Source of the DNA: Myxococcota bacterium
GTDB taxonomy: Bacteria > Myxococcota_A > UBA9160 > SMWR01
NCBI GenBank assembly: GCA_039030075.1
Contig: JBCCEW010000004.1
Span: 89,826 to 153,825 of the forward strand
Length of the DNA: 64,000 bases
Direction of reading: 5' to 3'
Made by a program: the position numbers and the translations under genes. The notes under the pieces were generated by a model. The model did not search any database. It saw only the letters and a program-made list of their open reading frames with translations, and was not told the DNA's origin. This document shows positions 44,257 to 52,539 of the stretch, one piece after another. How positions within the stretch are numbered: position 1 is the first letter of the stretch; every line of letters starts with the position of its first letter.

Positions 44257-44467
44257 GCTCACAGGGACTCCTTTGCCGCTGCGCAGCGCCAACGCGCGTC
44301 CTCGGACGGTCCAACCGGTCTCGAGGCGGCGGTCGCTTCGTCAGCCTTGGGGGGTAGCCGGATCGTCAGGAGATCCGGTGGCCGCAGTGCGGCGCGGCCG
44401 GAAGCTAATCCAACCCAGCGGGCGACGCGAGCGAGCCGAGCGGTCCGCAAGCTCGCGGAAGGCGACG

Positions 44468-45727
44468 CTAGTCGCTGCGCAGCGGGTGTGGCTTGCCGAA
44501 CAGCCAGCCCTGACCGAACTCGATCCCGAGGCGACCCAGGGTCTCGAGCTCTTCCAAGGTGTCGAGGCCCTCGCCGATGATGCGTGCGCCGATGCGGTCG
44601 GCCAGCGACTGCAGAGCGCGCAGCAGGTGCTGGCGACCCGGATCCTGGTCGATCCCCGCGACGAAGGCGCGATCGACCTTGATGAAGTCGGGTGCCAGTT
44701 CCATCACCGATTCGAGACTCGCGTAGCCGGCGCCCGTGTCGTCGAGCGCGATCTGGAAGCCGAGCTTGCGGTAGTAGTCGCGCACCTCGCGGAAGATCTC
44801 GAAGTTCCCGATCGATTCCTGTTCGGACACTTCGAGGACCACGTCGGAGGGCGACAGCTGACAGCGCGCCAAGGTCGTCTCCAGCACTTCGGCCCGAAAG
44901 CTCGGGTCGTGGATCGTGGTCGGTCGCACGTTCAGGAAGAGCTTGGCGCCACCCGGCAGATCACGCGCACCGTCGAGACCGCTCTGCCGACACAGACAGT
45001 CGAGCTGGAAGACCAGATCCTGCTCCGACGCCATCGCGAACAGACGCGCCGGCGAATGCAGCTCGGTTCCCTCCGGCCCCCGCGCCAGTGCCTCATAGCC
45101 GAACACGGTGCGCGTGGTGACGTCGACGATCGGCTCGTACACCGAGTAGATCTGCCCTTCGAGCACGAGATCGAAGAGCTGCTTCCGCCGCCGTCGCTGT
45201 TCCAGGCGCGACACCAGGTCGATGTGTTCCCGCGCGTCTTCGAGGGCGCGGCGAATCTGGAGCTCCGCGCGAATCGTCGGATTGCGGAGGGCCGTGCCGA
45301 CGCCGACCCAGAGCGGCGGCAGCTTGCGAAGGTAGGGATAGCCGGCGCGATGCCCGCGTCGCTCGAGTCCCTCGCCCAGGACCCGGCGCGCGCGCTCGAC
45401 TTCGCGCTTGTAGAAATCGACATCGTCGGACCCGCGAAACAGGAGCACTGCGATCTCTTCGCGGCCGGTCTCGCCCGCCACCACGAGGTCACTCACCTCG
45501 AGGAAACCGCCGATCAGCTCCTCGACGAGGTTGGCGAGGTTGCCCATGGCCTCCTGGAGCGCGGCGCCTCCGTAGAGGGGCTCGATCTCGGAGAGCGATT
45601 GGGCGTCGACCAGCAGGACCGCCAGGGCGCCATCGTCCTCGAAGCGCTCGGCCATGCGCGGCAGGTCTTCGCCGAGCCCGCGCAGGCGGGACGCGCGCTC
45701 CGCGCCGCTCTCCGGCCGTTCGTCCAT
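44468..45727 (-). CDS. EAL-domain c-di-GMP phosphodiesterase with degenerate GGDEF
   Basis: A 419-residue cytoplasmic protein. Residues 30-125 look like a GGDEF fold whose active-site loop has decayed (GETGREEIAVLLF), so no cyclase activity is expected. Residues 180-415 form an EAL domain with GYEALARGPEG (212-214), LFLNVRP, LEVSEQES, IALDDTGAGYASLES, IKVDRAFV and IIGEGLDT, covering the metal ligands and the DD pair. It probably hydrolyses c-di-GMP, perhaps allosterically tuned by the GGDEF-like part. There is no membrane segment. The start is the ATG at 45727; the longer open frame overlaps yqgE in antisense and is rejected. The 211 bp downstream of 44256 hold nothing I recognise. Confidence 0.87.
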   Translation of the reverse strand: MDERPESGAERASRLRGLGEDLPRMAERFEDDGALAVLLVDAQSLSEIEPLYGGAALQEAMGNLANLVEELIGGFLEVSDLVVAGETGREEIAVLLFRGSDDVDFYKREVERARRVLGEGLERRGHRAGYPYLRKLPPLWVGVGTALRNPTIRAELQIRRALEDAREHIDLVSRLEQRRRRKQLFDLVLEGQIYSVYEPIVDVTTRTVFGYEALARGPEGTELHSPARLFAMASEQDLVFQLDCLCRQSGLDGARDLPGGAKLFLNVRPTTIHDPSFRAEVLETTLARCQLSPSDVVLEVSEQESIGNFEIFREVRDYYRKLGFQIALDDTGAGYASLESVMELAPDFIKVDRAFVAGIDQDPGRQHLLRALQSLADRIGARIIGEGLDTLEELETLGRLGIEFGQGWLFGKPHPLRSD

Positions 45728-45810
45728 GGTGGTGCATCGGCGCGGCGCAGCGGGGGGTTGAGAGGGCACCCGGGCAGGGCTCGCGCGGAGTCGCAGCACC
45801 CCTGGGTAAT

Positions 45811-46368
45811 TCAGTGCACACCCCGGCTCGCCACCAGGGTGGCGGGCTCGACGCCCAGACCCCGCAGCACGTGCTCCCAGAGGGCCTCCTCGGGCACCCG
45901 GAAGACGCTCTCGGAATCGGCCGGAGCCAACAACCAGGCGCCCTCGGCGAGCTCCTTCTCGAGCTGGCCCGGTCCCCATCCGGCGTACCCGACCAGCAGG
46001 CGCAAGGCAGCGGGCGGAGACTGCGCCATCTGTTCCAGGACGCCGAGGGAGCCGGCGAAGTGGACGCCCGGGACCAGCGACTGGACATCCTCCTCCGGCT
46101 CGAGACCCGCCGTGTCCCCGAAGAGCACCCAGCCCGTCTGCGGCTGCACGGGTCCGCCCCAGCCGATCTCCTCCTCCGGGTCGCCGGCCCACGAGAGTTC
46201 GACGCTCTCGCAGAGGCGACGCGCGGTGATTCCACTCCCGCGGTTGAGGACGACCCCGAAGCATCCCTCGTCATCGTGATGAATCAGCAACACGACCGTG
46301 CGATGGAAGTTCGGATCGAGAAGCTGGGGCATGGCCACCAGCAGGGACGGTGCGATCGAAGCACTCAC
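45811..46368 (-). CDS. YqgE/AlgH family protein
   Basis: A 185-residue protein of the UPF0301 family, present in many Gram-negative bacteria, with no agreed biochemical role. Hallmarks are LLVAMPQLLDPNFHRTVVLL at the N-terminus, GCFGVVLNRGSG, IGWGGPVQPQTGWVLF and VGYAGWGPGQLEKELAEGAW. The start is GTG 46368, with TACGTT 6 nt upstream and no Shine-Dalgarno sequence. It is divergent from a CPBP protease gene across only 51 bp. Confidence 0.92.
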   Translation of the reverse strand: MSASIAPSLLVAMPQLLDPNFHRTVVLLIHHDDEGCFGVVLNRGSGITARRLCESVELSWAGDPEEEIGWGGPVQPQTGWVLFGDTAGLEPEEDVQSLVPGVHFAGSLGVLEQMAQSPPAALRLLVGYAGWGPGQLEKELAEGAWLLAPADSESVFRVPEEALWEHVLRGLGVEPATLVASRGVH

Positions 46369-46374
46369 GGGCCG

Positions 46375-46380
46375 AACGTA
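46375..46380 (-). promoter_or_regulatory. Candidate -10 element (TACGTT) for leaderless yqgE
   Basis: TACGTT on the minus strand ends 6 nt before the GTG at 46368. It pairs with the divergent element at 46408 on the other strand. Confidence 0.5.
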
Positions 46381-46407
46381 GCAGGTGAGCCCTCGCCCGT
46401 CGGAAGG

Positions 46408-46413
46408 TAAGGT
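46408..46413 (+). promoter_or_regulatory. Candidate -10 element (TAAGGT) for leaderless CPBP gene
   Basis: TAAGGT ends 6 nt before the ATG at 46420, with no ribosome binding site between them. Confidence 0.5.
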
Positions 46414-46419
46414 CCGCGC

Positions 46420-47280
46420 ATGGTCCTGTGGCGCCGCTTCCTGATCGCTGCCTGCGTACTCGCGGGCGGACTGATGGCGTCGGGTTGGGTGCGCGGTCTC
46501 GCACTCGCCGAGCGCGGCAACCGCGCGCGGATGGGCTTCGAGATGGGCGGGATCGAGGTGGGCGTCCTCGCGCTCGCGCTCGCCCTCGCCATCGCCCTGC
46601 CCGGCTCGGTGCCGCGTCGACTCGGGTTGCAGCCGAGTCGTCTGTCTCACTGGGCCTTCGCCGCGGTGGTCCTCGGAACGCTCGGCCTGTCACTCGCCAT
46701 GAACGCGCTGGTCGACGCGATGGCGGTCGCCGAAGGCAGCAACATGACCGGGATCTCGCGCGGCTTGGCGGCTCCGCCCGATGCGCGTTCGATCTGGATC
46801 GCGGTGTTCGGCACGGCGCTCCTGCCCGGGATCGCGGAAGAGCTGCTGTGTCGCGGCGTGGTGCAACGGAGCCTGGTTGCCTGGATCCACCCCCTGGTCG
46901 CGATCGCCGTGTCCACGCTGCTCTTCGGCGCGCTCCACATGGAGCTGGTCCACGGCGGTGTCGCGTTCCTGATCGGGCTGTATCTCGCGGTCACCGCCTT
47001 CTGGGCCGACAGCACCCGCCCCGCGATCGCCGCCCACGTCGCGAACAACGGACTGGCCCTGGCCGGGTCGGTCGGGTTCCTCCAGTTGCGGGCCACCCAC
47101 GGGACGATGCTGGTGCTCGGACTGGGGCTGGCGGCCGCGGGCGCCTATGCCGCGTACCGCCACCGGTTGCCCCGAGGGCCCCGAGGGCCCCGAGGGGAGG
47201 CCCGGAAGGACCCTGGCAACGCACCGGAAGACCTCCCTGAACCAGGCCTTCAGCAGAGAGGGAAATCTGCCGAGGTCTAA
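46420..47280 (+). CDS. CPBP-family intramembrane metalloprotease
   Basis: A 286-residue membrane protein with about seven or eight helices. The Abi/CPBP motifs are present: EELLCRGVVQRSL (EExxxR), LLFGALHMELVHGG with the conserved His, and AAHVANNGLAL. Such proteases include type II CAAX-processing enzymes and bacteriocin immunity proteins; the substrate here is unknown. The soluble C-terminal tail contains three tandem Gly-Pro-Arg-type repeats and ends in a charged stretch. It starts with a leaderless-type promoter, and the downstream tandem PilZ gene begins 14 bp after its stop, so the two may be cotranscribed. Confidence 0.88.
   Translation: MVLWRRFLIAACVLAGGLMASGWVRGLALAERGNRARMGFEMGGIEVGVLALALALAIALPGSVPRRLGLQPSRLSHWAFAAVVLGTLGLSLAMNALVDAMAVAEGSNMTGISRGLAAPPDARSIWIAVFGTALLPGIAEELLCRGVVQRSLVAWIHPLVAIAVSTLLFGALHMELVHGGVAFLIGLYLAVTAFWADSTRPAIAAHVANNGLALAGSVGFLQLRATHGTMLVLGLGLAAAGAYAAYRHRLPRGPRGPRGEARKDPGNAPEDLPEPGLQQRGKSAEV
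47170..47196 (+). repeat. Three perfect 9-bp tandem repeats (CCCCGAGGG)
   Basis: Three copies of CCCCGAGGG lie in frame near the end of the CPBP gene and encode a repeated Pro-Arg-Gly. Each unit can pair with itself. The array is a candidate slippage site that would change tail length in steps of three residues. Confidence 0.85.
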
Positions 47281-47294
47281 GCAGTTCTCTTTGC

Positions 47295-48677
47295 GTGAGG
47301 CCTGCGATGGGCGGTACCCCGGCCGTATTGATTCTCGACGACGGCGAGCTCGATGACATCCAGGAGATGCTCTTCGAGCTCAACATTCCCTGTGCGCGGA
47401 TCCGCGGTGGCGCGATCGTGCAGGGAAGCCCGCCGCCCGAAGACCTGCTGATCGCGACACCGCGCCGGATCGGTGCCGTGGAAGAAGCGATCGGCGATTC
47501 GCTCACGCCTCCGATCCGCGTGATGGTGGTGAACGAAGACTCGACCGCTCTGCGCGACCAGCTGCGGCGCTCGGGCTTCGACTACCTGGTGCGGCGTCCG
47601 GTGCACGAGGAAGCGCTGCGCCTGCTGCTGCTGCACTGCGTGTACAAGGGTGAAGAGCGTCGGCGCGAGCCGCGCGTGGCCGTCGGGTTCGAGATCACCT
47701 TCCGCACCGGTCTGCTGACCCGCCGGGCAACGCTCGTCGACCTGTCGATCCGCGGCTGCCGGCTGCGATCGCGCTCGCGCGTCGACGCGGGTCGCCGCAT
47801 CAAGGTGCAGATCCCCGAAGCCCTCGACACGGGCGACCCGCTCACGATGCTGGGCCGCGTGGTGCGTCTCGAAGGCGACAAGGAAGAGGACGCCGACAAC
47901 TACGTGCTCGGCATCAGCTTCGACACCGTCACCGAAGACGCGCGGCAGGCGATCGAGCTCTTGATCGAAGACCGTGCGATCGGGCCGGCGAAGCTTCGCA
48001 GCGGCGCCGACGACATCCCGCGACCGACGCCGGCGCCGACGCCGACTCCGGAACCGGCCGCCGAGAAGCCGCGCCGCGAGCGCAAGGGTGGCCTGGTGGA
48101 GCGTCAGGCGAAGCAAGCCCGACGCGACTTCACGCCGCCGCCCGCGAAGCGCGAGGACTGGGGAGCAAGCTCGTCGGAGACGCCGCACGCGGAGACGACC
48201 CCCGCACCGCCCGAAGTGCAGGAGCAAGCGCTGCCGCAGGAGTCGACACCGGTCGAGTCCGCGCCCGAGGCCACGCCCACTGCCGAGGCCCCGGAGCCGA
48301 GCGGCCCCGAGCGTCGCAGGCAGGCGCGCGGCGCCTATCCCCAGACCGTGCCCGCGTTCAGCGAGCGCGCCCTGCGCGTGCTCGTCGGCCGCGACATCTC
48401 GACAGGCGGCATGCGCATCGAGAACGTCGACGGTCTCGAGATCGGCGACCGACTCCACCTCGCGATCTACGGCGGTCAGGGCGAGGAACCGCTCCTGGTC
48501 TGGGGCCGTGTCCACCGTGACGACGGCGAGGACGGCCACGCGATCGTCTTCGAGGAGCTCGACGAGTCGGCCTCGGCGCGCCTGGAGCGCATCGTGACCG
48601 GCCTGCCGTCCTTCGAGGCGCTGCACCGCAGCGAGGCCGAGGCGATGGGAACCGTCGTCTCCCGCATCATCGAGTAG
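47295..48677 (+). CDS. Pseudo-receiver protein with two PilZ domains
   Basis: A 460-residue cytoplasmic protein. Residues 8-118 have a receiver-like fold start (AVLILDDGELDD) and end (YLVRRPVHEEAL). PilZ domain 1 spans about 121-228 with the c-di-GMP motifs RRREPR and LVDLSIRGCRL. A Pro/Glu/Ala-rich linker (230-338) leads to PilZ domain 2 (339-440) with ERRRQAR and GRDISTGGMRI. Both sites keep the RxxxR and D/NxSxxG signatures, so two c-di-GMP molecules could bind. The start is GTG 47295 or ATG 47307. It lies near the EAL gene, supporting a c-di-GMP effector role; the output is unknown. Confidence 0.88.
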   Translation: MRPAMGGTPAVLILDDGELDDIQEMLFELNIPCARIRGGAIVQGSPPPEDLLIATPRRIGAVEEAIGDSLTPPIRVMVVNEDSTALRDQLRRSGFDYLVRRPVHEEALRLLLLHCVYKGEERRREPRVAVGFEITFRTGLLTRRATLVDLSIRGCRLRSRSRVDAGRRIKVQIPEALDTGDPLTMLGRVVRLEGDKEEDADNYVLGISFDTVTEDARQAIELLIEDRAIGPAKLRSGADDIPRPTPAPTPTPEPAAEKPRRERKGGLVERQAKQARRDFTPPPAKREDWGASSSETPHAETTPAPPEVQEQALPQESTPVESAPEATPTAEAPEPSGPERRRQARGAYPQTVPAFSERALRVLVGRDISTGGMRIENVDGLEIGDRLHLAIYGGQGEEPLLVWGRVHRDDGEDGHAIVFEELDESASARLERIVTGLPSFEALHRSEAEAMGTVVSRIIE

Positions 48678-48678
48678 G

Positions 48679-48698
48679 GCTCCGCCGCTCGCCGGAGC
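48679..48698 (+). terminator. Hairpin after the PilZ gene
   Basis: GCTCCG and CGGAGC pair across an 8-nt loop directly after the PilZ stop codon. There is no strong T-run, so termination is only a possibility. Confidence 0.35.
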
Positions 48699-48781
48699 TT
48701 CGTGCGCCTGCCGCGCCGCCCGTCGGCGTGGCGACGGCACGCGCCCCTGCTAGCCTCCGCCGCTCTTCGGAAGGAGCCGGC

Positions 48782-48889
48782 ATGGCACGCAGCAAGAGCA
48801 AGCAGAAGGTCCGCAAGCACCGCTTCAAGCAGCGCCACAAGCGACGCGCGAAGCGGAAGAAGCAGGCAGCCGCGCAGGCCGCCAGCTAG
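48782..48889 (+). CDS. 35-residue highly basic small protein
   Basis: A small gene with an excellent ribosome binding site (GGAAGGAG, 5 nt before the ATG). The product starts MARSKSKQKVRKHRFKQRHK, continues with more Arg/Lys, and ends in an Ala-rich AAAQAAS tail; roughly half the residues are Lys, Arg or His. A TAGCCT hexamer about 30 nt upstream could be the -10 element. The composition and the RKHRFKQRHKRRAKRKK core recall small ribosome-associated proteins, especially the AURKAIP1/COX24-like (mS38-type) peptides, but I cannot verify homology. It could also bind other nucleic acid. Being a real gene is likely; function is open. Confidence 0.7.
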   Translation: MARSKSKQKVRKHRFKQRHKRRAKRKKQAAAQAAS

Positions 48890-48953
48890 CGACCGCGCCG
48901 GCCGAGGTTCGCGAAACCCACCTCGGCCACCGCGAAGCGCCGATTCCGCCTCC

Positions 48954-49271
48954 CTAGCTCGGGGAGGGTCCGGAATCGTGGTACAGGGCCAGCACCGGCG
49001 GCGACTCGAGGCACTCCATCAGCTCGGGAATCGTCGCCTTCACGTGCGCCGTGTTGGAGTGATCGGCGAGGGCTGACTCGTCCGCGTAGCGCTCGATCAC
49101 CAGGAACTCGCCGGCCGCATGGGCCGAACGCAGCACCTGGTAGGCGAGACACCCGGCCTCTGCTTTCACGGCCTCGGCACCGAGCCGCGCGAGCAACGCC
49201 GCGACCGCGTCTTCGGACCCAGGCTTCGCGATCATCTGACTCGTGACCGTGATCGAGGGAGCGCCGCTCAT
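48954..49271 (-). CDS. Antibiotic biosynthesis monooxygenase-domain (ABM) protein
   Basis: A 105-residue single-domain protein of the dimeric ferredoxin-like ABM fold (YgiN type). Visible features are ITVTSQMIAKPGSEDAVAAL, the central GCLAYQVLRS, FLVIERYADESALADHSNT and the terminal FxxxxPxL-like SPPVLALY. Members include quinol monooxygenases and heme-degrading enzymes, so no substrate is assigned. The ATG at 49271 lacks a clear Shine-Dalgarno sequence; TATCTT lies 10 nt upstream. A much longer open frame on this strand overlaps the PBP gene and is rejected. It is probably monocistronic because a terminator lies upstream at 49362. Confidence 0.85.
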   Translation of the reverse strand: MSGAPSITVTSQMIAKPGSEDAVAALLARLGAEAVKAEAGCLAYQVLRSAHAAGEFLVIERYADESALADHSNTAHVKATIPELMECLESPPVLALYHDSGPSPS

Positions 49272-49361
49272 ACCCGCGGGGAAGATACCCCTCTGCAGCG
49301 GAACATGCGAAGCCCGGCAGCTCCGGGGCCCCAGAACTGATCCGGGCCCCAGACGAGGGAA

Positions 49362-49392
49362 AGGCCCGAAACGATCGAAGCGTTCCGGGCCT
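49362..49392 (-). terminator. Intrinsic terminator downstream of the PBP gene
   Basis: AGGCCCGAAACG and CGTTCCGGGCCT form a 12-bp stem with one mismatch and a 7-nt loop. On the minus strand TTTCCCTCGTCT follows. It lies in the 236-bp gap between the PBP gene and the ABM gene. Confidence 0.65.
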
Positions 49393-49507
49393 CCCTGGGA
49401 AGGGGATATTTTGCTGTCTGGCAGGGATGTGGCCCGGATGACCCGGCAGGTGTCACAGAAACTCGCCGATTTCTTGACCCCGCAGATCCCGCGGGGGACC
49501 TGCCCGC

Positions 49508-51064
49508 CTAGCGTGTGCGGCGCTGCGCGAGGGTCTGGGTGCCCCGGCCCGGCAGCGAGTAGCGATCCGCCAACTCGGGTGCACAGCGCTTCCCCTTCTC
49601 GCAGAACACGCCTTGGAGCACTTCCGCCGCCACCTGCGACGAGGTGCGCCAGTAGAGGTGGCCCTGCACGAGCACCGTGGCGATCGCGACGCGCGGCTTG
49701 TCGGCCGGCGCGACGCCCACGAACCACTCGTAGCGGCCCTCGGGATCCTTCCCGGACAGGCTTCCGGTCTTCCCCGCCACGCGGATGTCGCCCAGCATCG
49801 GGTGGCCGTTGCGCTTGCGGAACGCCCGCCGCGCCGTGCCCTTGCGGGTGGTATCGATGAGCATCGCGCGGAGCTCGGTCATCAGGTCGGGATCGAGCAC
49901 CTGGCGATTCGCCGGCGTGGCCGGGAGCGAGAGGGCACGACCGCGCGGGTCCCAGGCCCGCTCGATCCAACGCGGTGTCACGAGTTCCCCGTGCACCAGC
50001 GTCCCGGCGAGCTGGGCCGCGTGGAGCGGCGTGATGCGGCAGCCGGCCAGGCCGCAGCCGAGTCGGCCCACGTCGAGCCGGTCCTCGCCAGGGTCGGCCT
50101 CGCCCGGTGCGTGGGCCGGTGCGGGAGCGCGCAGCCAGCCGAAGCGACCGATCGCCTCGATCAGCGGGTTCACGCCGACCGCGTGCACCGCCAGCTGGGC
50201 AAAGCACTGGTTGTTGGAGGTGGCCAACGCCTTGCGCAGCGTCACTTCGCGGCCGCGATCCGGCGGGTCGAGACGCGACTCGGTCAGACGGTAGGGACTG
50301 CCTCGGTAGCGACACGGAAGCCGCGCCTCGCTGGGCGCGCGGTCGAGCGCCGCCGCAGCGGTGATCACCTTCACCAGGCTGGCCGCCGGGTAGTTCCGCG
50401 TCGGAGGGAAGCGCTCGGGATCCGTCGACGCGTAGGCGAGCACACGCCCCTGCTCGGGATCCATCACGATCACGTTGCCCAGCTCGACCCGGGCGCGGCG
50501 CAACACCTTGTGCACCTGTCGGGTGAGCTCTGCGTCGAGGGTGTACTCGACGGTGTAGGTGCCCCCGTTCGCGGGGGCCGGGAAGCGTTCGAAGAGACGA
50601 CCCGGCAGACTCGCCGGCGGCGACGCGTCGGCCTCGCCGGTCACCGGGAGATCCAGCGCGGTACGGGTCATGGGCAGGCGCTCGAGCACGAACGACGGCG
50701 CGCGAGGCGGCACGACGACCTCGGGCTCCCGGTGGCGATCGATCTTCGCGACCGGCGGCGCGGCGGCTTCGACCGGCGGCAGCGGCTCGGGCGGTCGCTC
50801 GGCGCTGCGCGACGAGATCGGCTCGATCAACCAGGCCAGCCCGATCGCGAAGGCGAGGCCCCCGCTCGCGAGGGTCGCGCGTCCGCGCCCGGTCATCCGA
50901 CGGCCCCGCCGCGAGCGTTGATCGCGCTGCCAGCGCGGCTCCTGGATGGCCCATTCGGCCGTCGTGGCCACGGAATCGCCTCGAGCGCCCTTGGAATTGG
51001 CGCTGGACGCTCGTCGATCGTTCGCACCGCGGCTCGAACCGCGGTGGGCATCTCCCCCGAACAT
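49508..51064 (-). CDS. Penicillin-binding protein transpeptidase (class B-like)
   Basis: A 518-residue protein with a basic N-terminal tail, a single membrane anchor (LASGGLAFAIGLAWLI) and a periplasmic transpeptidase domain. The three active-site motifs are present: SxxK in AASLVKVITAAA, SxN in ATSNNQCFAQL and KTG in VAGKTGSLSG. It lacks a glycosyltransferase domain and the usual PBP dimerisation domain looks short, so it resembles FtsI/PBP2-type or D,D-transpeptidase proteins without exact match. It cross-links peptidoglycan. The start is placed at the ATG at 51064 after GAGG; the open frame continues 53 codons upstream into nfu. Confidence 0.85.
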   Translation of the reverse strand: MFGGDAHRGSSRGANDRRASSANSKGARGDSVATTAEWAIQEPRWQRDQRSRRGRRMTGRGRATLASGGLAFAIGLAWLIEPISSRSAERPPEPLPPVEAAAPPVAKIDRHREPEVVVPPRAPSFVLERLPMTRTALDLPVTGEADASPPASLPGRLFERFPAPANGGTYTVEYTLDAELTRQVHKVLRRARVELGNVIVMDPEQGRVLAYASTDPERFPPTRNYPAASLVKVITAAAALDRAPSEARLPCRYRGSPYRLTESRLDPPDRGREVTLRKALATSNNQCFAQLAVHAVGVNPLIEAIGRFGWLRAPAPAHAPGEADPGEDRLDVGRLGCGLAGCRITPLHAAQLAGTLVHGELVTPRWIERAWDPRGRALSLPATPANRQVLDPDLMTELRAMLIDTTRKGTARRAFRKRNGHPMLGDIRVAGKTGSLSGKDPEGRYEWFVGVAPADKPRVAIATVLVQGHLYWRTSSQVAAEVLQGVFCEKGKRCAPELADRYSLPGRGTQTLAQRRTR

Positions 51065-51123
51065 GTCTCGAATCCTCGATCTTGGGCCGCGCCGACTCGG
51101 GGGAGGGTCGACGGCGACTGGGA

Positions 51124-51684
51124 CTACAGGGCCACGACTCCCTGCACCTCGGGAATCTCGTCGCGCAGTCGCGCCTCGATCCCGTGCTTCAGGGTCGCGG
51201 TCGAACTCGGGCAACCACTGCACGAGCCCTGCATGTAGAGTTCGACGATCCCATCGCGGAAACCGGCGAACACGATCTCGCCACCGTCCATCGCGACGGC
51301 GGGGCGTACTTCATCGTTGAGAATGCGCTGGATGCGCTCGACGACGGCACCGGCGGCCGCGCTCGGCTCGGGCGCGACGTAGGCAGTGCCGAGTGCGCTA
51401 CCACCCTCGCCGAGGACGGCCTTGATTGCGTCGATGATCGACGGCGCGATGTCGGTCCACTCGACTTCTTCGCGTTTGGTGACGGTGACGAAGTTCGATG
51501 CGAAGAACGCACCGACCACACCACTCACGTCGAACAGGCGCGCGGCCAGCGGCGACACGTCTTCCGGAGGCGCCGCGGTGAAGTGCGCGCTCGCGCCGCC
51601 TTCGACCACGTCACGTCCCAGCACCCACTTGATGCTGTTCGGGTTGGGAGTGCGCTCGGCGTGCATGCGAAAGCCGAGATCCAT
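51124..51684 (-). CDS. NifU-like iron-sulfur scaffold/carrier (Nfu family)
   Basis: A 186-residue protein with the Nfu N-terminal domain (RTPNPNSIKWVLGR, VTVTKREEVEW) and a C-terminal NifU-like domain with RPAVAMDGGEIVFAGF and the cluster-binding GSCSGCPSSTATLKHGIEA. It carries [4Fe-4S] clusters to target apoproteins; PqqE, the AOR and RlmD in this window are potential clients. The start is the ATG at 51684, preceded by GGAGG and a TAACCT hexamer at 51707-51712; an internal ATG six codons later is also possible. It lies in a same-strand run from rlmD to the PBP gene. Confidence 0.92.
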   Translation of the reverse strand: MDLGFRMHAERTPNPNSIKWVLGRDVVEGGASAHFTAAPPEDVSPLAARLFDVSGVVGAFFASNFVTVTKREEVEWTDIAPSIIDAIKAVLGEGGSALGTAYVAPEPSAAAGAVVERIQRILNDEVRPAVAMDGGEIVFAGFRDGIVELYMQGSCSGCPSSTATLKHGIEARLRDEIPEVQGVVAL

Positions 51685-51709
51685 TCAGCCCTCCGGGTTC
51701 CACCGCAGG

Positions 51710-52528
51710 TTACGCCCGTTCCGGGGCGCCGCCAAGTGGTTGAAGCCACTCCGTTTGCAGTTGTTCCACCCAGGTCTCGCGCTCGAGCAAAATGTGACCG
51801 TCGTCACATGCGCCGCGATGCTCGCGCTCCCCGTTGGGTCCCCACGCCGCGAGCGCGCAGCGCACGCCCAGCTCGCTCACGCGCGCCAGGTGGTTCCACT
51901 TGTCATCGACGAAGAGCGTCTCGGCTGCCGAGATCCCCGTGCGCTCGGCCAAGGCACGCAGGTGCGCCGTCTTCTCTCGGCCCGTCTCCTTGTCGAGGAT
52001 GTGATCGGGCGGGAAGAGGTCGGCGCAGCCGTCGCGCTGGAGCAGCTCGTCGACGGTGGCGCGATCCTTCGACGTCGCGATCGCTAGCGTCGCGACGGGA
52101 CGCAAGGCTCGGAGTCCCTCGGCGATCCCGGGGTAGGGCTGCATCAGCGCATGCCAGGGGCCCGGGTGCCGCTCCGCAAGCGCATGTCGACGGGCGTAGA
52201 AGCGAGCGTGGAAGCGGTCGATCCAAGCGGCATCGATGGCCGCGCGTACCTGATCGTAGGCGGCCTGATCGGCGGGAAGCCGACCCGCCTCGATCTCGCC
52301 GAGCAGCACGCCGAAGTCCTCGGCGCGGTTGCCCAGCGGCATGCCCTGGAGGAAGGCCGCGTAGCGCGGGTCCGCGCGGACCCCATCCGGTGCAGGCGGT
52401 GCCGGCTCGCACGCCAGATCGGTCAGGCGTCCGGTACGGAGCTCGTGAAAGGTCGCTTGCGCCACCCAGAAGCACTCGGGCGCGCTGTCGGAGATCACCC
52501 CATCGAAGTCGAGCGCCAGCAGGGGCAC
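51710..52528 (-). CDS. HAD-superfamily hydrolase
   Basis: A 272-residue phosphatase-like protein. HAD motifs are LLALDFDGVISDSAPE (nucleophile Asp and acid/base Asp), LAIATSKDR (motif II), the Lys of GREKTAHL and TLFVDDKWNHL (motif IV). A helical cap is inserted after motif I, as in C1 caps of phosphoglycolate phosphatase-like proteins, but longer. The substrate is unknown; sugar-phosphate or nucleotide phosphatases are common in this group. The GTG start lies 11 bp after the preceding Toprim-like gene, implying cotranscription. Confidence 0.85.
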   Translation of the reverse strand: MPLLALDFDGVISDSAPECFWVAQATFHELRTGRLTDLACEPAPPAPDGVRADPRYAAFLQGMPLGNRAEDFGVLLGEIEAGRLPADQAAYDQVRAAIDAAWIDRFHARFYARRHALAERHPGPWHALMQPYPGIAEGLRALRPVATLAIATSKDRATVDELLQRDGCADLFPPDHILDKETGREKTAHLRALAERTGISAAETLFVDDKWNHLARVSELGVRCALAAWGPNGEREHRGACDDGHILLERETWVEQLQTEWLQPLGGAPERA

Positions 52529-52539
52529 GCGGCGGGCGA

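Noticed and set aside
49272-50954. Extension of the ABM gene through the PBP region to a 666-residue protein
   Set aside because: The additional sequence is an Arg/Gly/Ala-rich shadow of the PBP gene; the ABM domain needs only the last 105 codons.
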